Assembly: GCA_037367405.1 (NCBI GenBank)
Contig: JAZKJV010010525.1
Span: forward strand, 143,881-207,880
Length of the DNA stretch: 64,000 bases
Origin: Ottelia alismoides
Taxonomy: Eukaryota; Streptophyta; Magnoliopsida; Alismatales; Hydrocharitaceae
Direction of reading: 5' to 3'
The notes under the pieces: model-generated
What the model saw: the letters and a program-made list of their open reading frames with translations, nothing else
Told to the model about the DNA's origin: nothing
Database searches by the model: none
In this document: positions 59,801 to 64,000 of the stretch, piece by piece
How the letters are laid out: the number at the start of each line of letters is the position of its first letter
Position numbering within the stretch: the stretch's first letter is position 1
Made by a program: the position numbers and the translations under genes

Positions 59801-60936
59801 GCTAAACTTCAGATGGTAGTCCTCCCTATCCAATTGAGAACCGAATATGAGGCTAAGTCGTAGGTCGAGAACGTGCCTAACATCCTGTAGACTTATTACA
59901 CATCCAATATCAGTCTAAACTGAGATGGTGTCCATTGGAGTAATGTTATTACTCATCTTGCATATCCCAAAGTCTCCCTTTGTATAGGAAGCATAGAACT
60001 CTCCGTGTAGAGTCACATGGTAGGAGGCGGCCGCATCGACGCCCAACTCGGTGTCATCCCCTGCATGTATACACTGCTCCTGAATAGTGAGGACCAACTG
60101 ATCCTCATAGTCATCAGCCACTGCTGCAGCAACGTTCTCATCTTCATGTTTCTTCTAATTCTTTTTGTCTTCTACTTTCTCTCTTTTCCATACTCTATAG
60201 TTTCTCTTCCAGTGACCAGGCTTGTTGCAATGATTGCACTTTCCTCTATCCTTGGACTTCTCCCTAGATTTCTATCTCTCTTGTTATTTTTCCATGTTGT
60301 TGGACCTGTCTCTTCTCTCAACTACGTACACATGTGAAAAAGAGAACTCTTCAGATGATCATCATCGGATTTCTTCATTCAGAAGACTGCTCTTGACCAT
60401 AGGTATGGTCATCTTACCATCCGTAGCGGAGTTGCTCATGATAATCACCTGAGTTTCCCATCTATCTGGCAGGGAACCCAGGAGAAGAAGCACCTGCAAT
60501 TCATCATCTAACGCCATGCTCATGGTACTCAGTTGACTGATGAGACTCTGGAACTCATTCAAGTGCTCAGCAACTTTCATCCCGTCTGTGTACTTTAGAT
60601 TCCACCACTTCTGAATCAAGAATGCCTTGTTGGTGGTCGTCTTCTACACATAAAGTTCTTCCAGTTTCTCCTATAGTTTCTTCGCATCTATCTCTTCTGC
60701 GATATAGTGGAATACCGATAAGTCCAACCATTTCCGAATGGTGCAACTGCTTTCCTGTTCAGCTTCGTCCAGTCACTTGCGGACATGCCTTTGGGCTTGG
60801 TTATTTCTCCTTCCACCTGATCATAGAGGTCCTTGCAATACAAGATGTCCTCTATCTTGGCCTTCCATATTTGCCAATTGGTGCTCATCAGCTTGATCAT
60901 TGTGCCTTCATCATCCTTCTCCATCTCGACAACACG
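59801..60936 (-). pseudogene. C2 gag and protease, broken
   Basis: MSTNWQIWKAKIEDILYCKDLYDQVEG (boxes near 60,890-60,815) is the copia gag entry. MIQKWWNLKYTDGMKVAEHLNEFQSLISQL and LLLLGSLPDRWETQVI (60,619-60,440, boxes) are the UBN2 core. CNHCNKPGHWKRNY at 60,197-60,238 is a CCHC knuckle whose last Cys has become Tyr. Further on, GVDAAASYHVT holds the protease site at 60,026-60,037, reading DAAA where DSGA or DTGA is expected. Both changes would disable the proteins. The frame leads on into the integrase. Confidence 0.9.
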
Positions 60937-60937
60937 T

Positions 60938-60949
60938 GCTATGATACCA
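60938..60949 (-). promoter_or_regulatory. Primer binding site of C2 (initiator tRNA-Met type)
   Basis: TGGTATCATAGC on the minus strand, two bases inside the 5' LTR; the copia consensus is TGGTATCAGAGC. Confidence 0.9.
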
Positions 60950-60951
60950 CT

Positions 60952-61644
60952 TGTTGGGAAATCGGGGGGTTCCCTTAACCTGTCCTGCAAAGGATGACTA
61001 ACAGCGGAATGTTCCTCATACAGGAATAGAGAAAAATAATCATAGCACAATAATCAAGCAACCACGGAGAGACGATAAATTTTACATGGCAAAAACCTCC
61101 TCGATATGAGGAAGGGGGTAAAAACCACAAGGCACGACGATCCACAATAAAATCCACTAGTCCATAAAAATGAGAGGGCATAATGTCTTATGACATTTGT
61201 TTCCCAATAAAACTAAGGTTCAGTTACAAGAATAAATCAGATAACTGCCATCTTGTACTTGGAGAACATGATACTGTTGCTTCTCCTCGTCACGTGATGC
61301 CCCTCCTCAAGAACGAACCTTCCTGGAGGCTGCTCCTCGTGCCTTTGGTGCATACGCTCCTCGCGGATGCGACTTCTCTTCATGCCCCTGTGGGCAAATC
61401 TTCACACCTTACGCGAACTTGCTCCTCACGCCTTGTATGGGCTACTTCTCTCCTTGTTTGCGGAGAGAGAAGAGAGGGAGAGATACATGAGTTGGGATGA
61501 TCCTCAATGCCATACATAGGGTCTTATTTATACCACTCTTGCCTCCTCTCTCCAATCCTACTCCTACATGAAGTAAGAGTCACCAAAGGGATAATGAAAC
61601 TTTTTCCTTTTTTTAATTATTGGCTACGGATAATATTCCCAACA
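60952..61644 (-). mobile_element. C2 5' LTR (693 bp)
   Basis: On the minus strand it starts TGTTGGGAATATT and ends CCCAACA. It pairs with 45,607-46,254. A GC-rich middle with purine-rich repeats precedes the primer site. Confidence 0.95.
61525..61532 (-). promoter_or_regulatory. Probable TATA box of C2
   Basis: TATAAATA on the minus strand about 115 bp after the LTR start, in the position expected for the copia promoter. Confidence 0.6.
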
Positions 61645-61649
61645 CTTTG
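61645..61649. repeat. C2 target-site duplication, right copy (CTTTG)
   Basis: Exact match to 45,602-45,606 next to the LTR edge. Confidence 0.95.
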
Positions 61650-61676
61650 AACATGTTGAGAGATCTTGGGCGGTGA
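61650..61676 (+). other. Candidate exon or ORF end, right half
   Basis: NMLRDLGR and TGA continue in phase the open stretch that ends at 45,606. See that entry. Evidence is only the uninterrupted frame. Confidence 0.3.
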
Positions 61677-62759
61677 AGGATCCTGGATTTTATGGTGTGA
61701 TGTTTCGTAGGGTGTTGTTTTGTGGAGGTTCCCCTTGTACACCAAGGTCGAGGAACCTAGTTATGTAGTCATCACAACGGCATTATTATCTGCTCCACCC
61801 ACCATTGTTTCTAAAAGAAATCGATCTTTGTCCCAATAACTTAAAAGAAACATGTACTTGACCTTTAATTCATAAATTTTGATATCTTCAGATAACACAC
61901 ATATTCAAAATAAAATATCGAACAAACAAACCCTAAAAATCATCCTACTTTGATACATTATAGAAAGGTAATATATATAATATCAGAACCAAAAAACAGG
62001 TGTTAACATGAATTTGTAGATCCTACTCTTAAGGAGCATGATGAAGACCATGGAGAAAGAGTATAAGGGGTGTGAGGGCTCAGAACTAAACAACCCTACA
62101 TATATATGTGTCAAATTAAATAATTCTCTTAACAGCGAGAGTTGTTAATTTTAGAAATTTATCTTACTCTAACACATATATTTAAAAGGAATCCGTCTCT
62201 GTGTAACAACAGATTGCATCATATTGGATCCTGATAATAATATGATCCAATACATAACTAATAGATTTAAAAATTCTCAATATCATATAACTTCATGTTG
62301 GTCACATCACTGCCACTCATTTGTCTTGAAACTTGAAACTGCAAATATCCAACAACACAATCACATGCACTCAGCCATCTTGAGCATAGATGGAGGTGAC
62401 GAGGCACAAAAGGAAAACATTATAATTTCAAAAAGGAAAAACATTATAATTTCAATGTGTTTTCCATGTGATATTAGGTAGTTTGAAGTGTTAACCATCA
62501 TCTTCCTCCGGAACTTCTTAGCCTAGAAAAGGCTTCTTTACAAAAAATATGCTAATAGCTACGGTGGCCTCCTAGTGGGGCTAGTCATCTCGAAGGGCGG
62601 GCTCATCATAGGCATGCCCAATATACATATTGTGACATCAAGTCATGGCAAAGCAGACATAAACAGTAGATCATACGAAGTCGCACACATTAGCTACCCT
62701 TGAGGTATACCCATCATGATACAAGAATTCAAACGTGAGAACCAAAAATCAGATATTGA
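61677..62759. other. Anonymous sequence right of C2
   Basis: AT-rich. The open frame at 62,224-62,481 has no recognisable domain. No repeat or RNA gene recognised. Confidence 0.5.
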
Positions 62760-63384
62760 TCATAGCTGAAACGGCATCCCAAAGAAGTCCTCCTCATCAG
62801 AAGGGGCACTTTCATCTGGAGGAGTAGCAGGAGCTGTGCATGGCTTGATAGGTTCCCCAGAAAGACCTCATTTCCCTGACAGCTGGATGGTGAGAATGTG
62901 CAGAACTGCCATCCAGTAATGATGGAACCAACCAAGTTATTATATGATACGTTGAATGTTGGGACAATCCACAACATTCTATCTGTTGATTCATCGAACT
63001 AAGATCCAGGAATTGCAATCTCTTCAGGAGCAACAATCCAGGTGGGATGGGACATGGAGGGAATTGTTGCGAAGATCAACTGTTGAGAGGGAGTCCAGAT
63101 CAGCTACGGAGGTTGAGAGAAACATCGAAGGCCCATGTTGGCAAGATTGATGCCAACCACTCTCCTTGTGGAACTCCAGGAGGAGTGGCTGCAGGTGATG
63201 CCAATCCATTCGCAGCAAGAGGACGAAGTCGATGGTACTGAGATTCCGACTAAGTGGCAGACCTGATCTTATGCTAGACGTATGATATAAATGAGAGCCT
63301 TCAGATCCTTCGTACTGCAAGAGTGAGCATATAGAAGCTGGAGTTTGACCAAGTTAGCAGCAACAGCACCAACAACAACGATCG
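62760..63384 (-). pseudogene. LRR receptor-like protein fragment, pseudogene
   Basis: Read downward in several frames: a hydrophobic stretch (SLLLVLLLLTWSNS, near 63,360) like a signal peptide; AHSCSTKDLKAL; CCEWIGITC near 63,212, the Cys pair and WxGxxC box of plant LRR N-caps; RRVVGINLANMGL; DLDSLSTVDLRNNSLH near 63,085, one LRR; RLQFLDLSS; then FNVSYNNLVGSI and FCTFSPSSCQGNE near 62,950-62,875, the C-terminal cap of PSKR-like and RLP-type receptors. A frameshift precedes PIKPCTAPATPPDE and SDEEDFFGMPFQL, then a stop at 62,760. Most LRRs, the transmembrane helix and any kinase are missing. It is cut on the right by repeat copy C. Confidence 0.85.
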
Positions 63385-64000
63385 GGTCCGATATCCACTC
63401 AACTCAATAACTGACTCTACAACAAAATTGGCCTTCGCTGGCATATCTTTCATATTTAATGCATAACATAGAGTTGCTTCATCCAAAAATTCGCAACGAA
63501 TATCCTATTCATTATTATGTTGTTAGCAAAGAATCACATGACAATTGTTGTTCGTTGATTTTTTCCCTCTTAACTGCTACTATATTACAAACAATTGATA
63601 GGCGTTTTTAATAAAAAGAAATGGATAATCGTTGTTCTACAAAACTTTAGTAACACATATTATATTCATTGCAAATTGTAAGAATAAACGTATTTTTGCA
63701 AAGAATGACAATCATTCTTATATATTGAATGATATGTCAACTAATATCCAAAATTTTCGTTGGTGTACGCCTTTAAGCTATTTGTTGTGGTGTGAACGCT
63801 TATGCATAGGTGACAATGAAGGGGATATAGAAAACAAAATGACTTTTAAAGAATAGATTAGAAATGATGTTTCGACATTGTAACTTATTACAATAATATA
63901 AAAACTTAGACCACTTTCATTCAAAAAAGAGGACATAGAAAATAAATGGATGATAGAACCCCAATTTTAAAGAGGAGCTTAATATGGGACAATTATATAT
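63384..64000 (+). repeat. Interspersed repeat, copy C (runs past window end)
   Basis: Follows copy A (6,233-6,800) from GGGTCCGATATCCACTCAAC to GAGGAGCTTAATATGGGAC, with a roughly 60-base addition near 63,880-63,960. The left boundary falls where the LRR pseudogene loses its start, which suggests insertion into that gene or a shared deletion. Confidence 0.65.

Larger units (their letters stand above)
45607..61644 (-). mobile_element. C2: copia element split by C1
   Basis: Both LTRs (45,607-46,254 and 60,952-61,644), an initiator tRNA-Met-type primer site, a gag-PR-IN-RT-RNase H order and a polypurine tract are all on the minus strand, flanked by CTTTG on both sides. Without C1 the element is about 5.4 kb, a normal copia size. 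C1 is inserted in the integrase right after the DNGGE box. Multiple stops and changed catalytic residues show it is dead and older than C1. Confidence 0.95.

Overview
The window is nuclear DNA of a flowering plant, most likely heterochromatic, and almost all of it is nested transposable elements. The families point to angiosperms: Ty3/gypsy elements primed by tRNA-Asp with Athila-type gag and pol, Ty1/copia elements primed by initiator tRNA-Met, a plant L1-type LINE, and a fragment of a plant leucine-rich-repeat receptor gene. I cannot name the species. I found no intact host gene, no tRNA or rRNA gene and no CRISPR array. Names used here: C0, C1 and C2 are copia elements; G1, G2 and G3 are Athila-like gypsy elements.

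Layout. 1-3090: 3' part of copia C0 (+), which ends in a 2.55-kb LTR and sits inside a minus-strand LINE (3091-about 6180). 6.2-10.8 kb: accessory repeats, namely a candidate DNA-transposon repeat, a TA/GA microsatellite, a fold-back repeat cluster, a possible LTR start, and a GC-richer block that may be organellar. 10,819-about 16,720: 5' part of G3 (+), with LTR, tRNA-Asp primer site, leader and broken gag. It is joined abruptly to the 3' part of G1 (-). G1 runs to its 5' LTR, ending at about 44,168, and is split inside its integrase by the complete element G2 (18,206-34,241, -), which is flanked by the exact 5-bp duplication ATGTA. 44.2-45.6 kb: a short non-LTR stretch. 45,607-61,644: copia C2 (-), flanked by the exact duplication CTTTG and split inside its integrase by complete copia C1 (48,618-59,274, +), flanked by AGGTG/AGGTT. 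61.65-64 kb: anonymous sequence, a decayed LRR receptor fragment (-), and a second copy of the 6.2-kb repeat.

Relative ages read from the nesting: LINE before C0, G1 before G2, C2 before C1. G2 looks youngest, with LTR ends that nearly match and long open frames. All coding regions carry stops or frameshifts, and several lesions look like C-to-T (G-to-A) changes typical of methylated repeats. Intact elements would make a gag-pol polyprotein (capsid/nucleocapsid, protease, reverse transcriptase, RNase H, integrase) transcribed from the LTR; no complete set remains open here.

I see no clear new biological system. The structures most worth a second look are: repeated hairpin plus purine-tract modules in the 3' region of the gypsy elements; a duplicated leader motif shared by G2 and G3; a short reading frame that runs unbroken across the C2 target site once C2 is removed; the G3/G1 chimeric junction; and the unclassified repeat family at 6.2, 45.0 and 63.4 kb.
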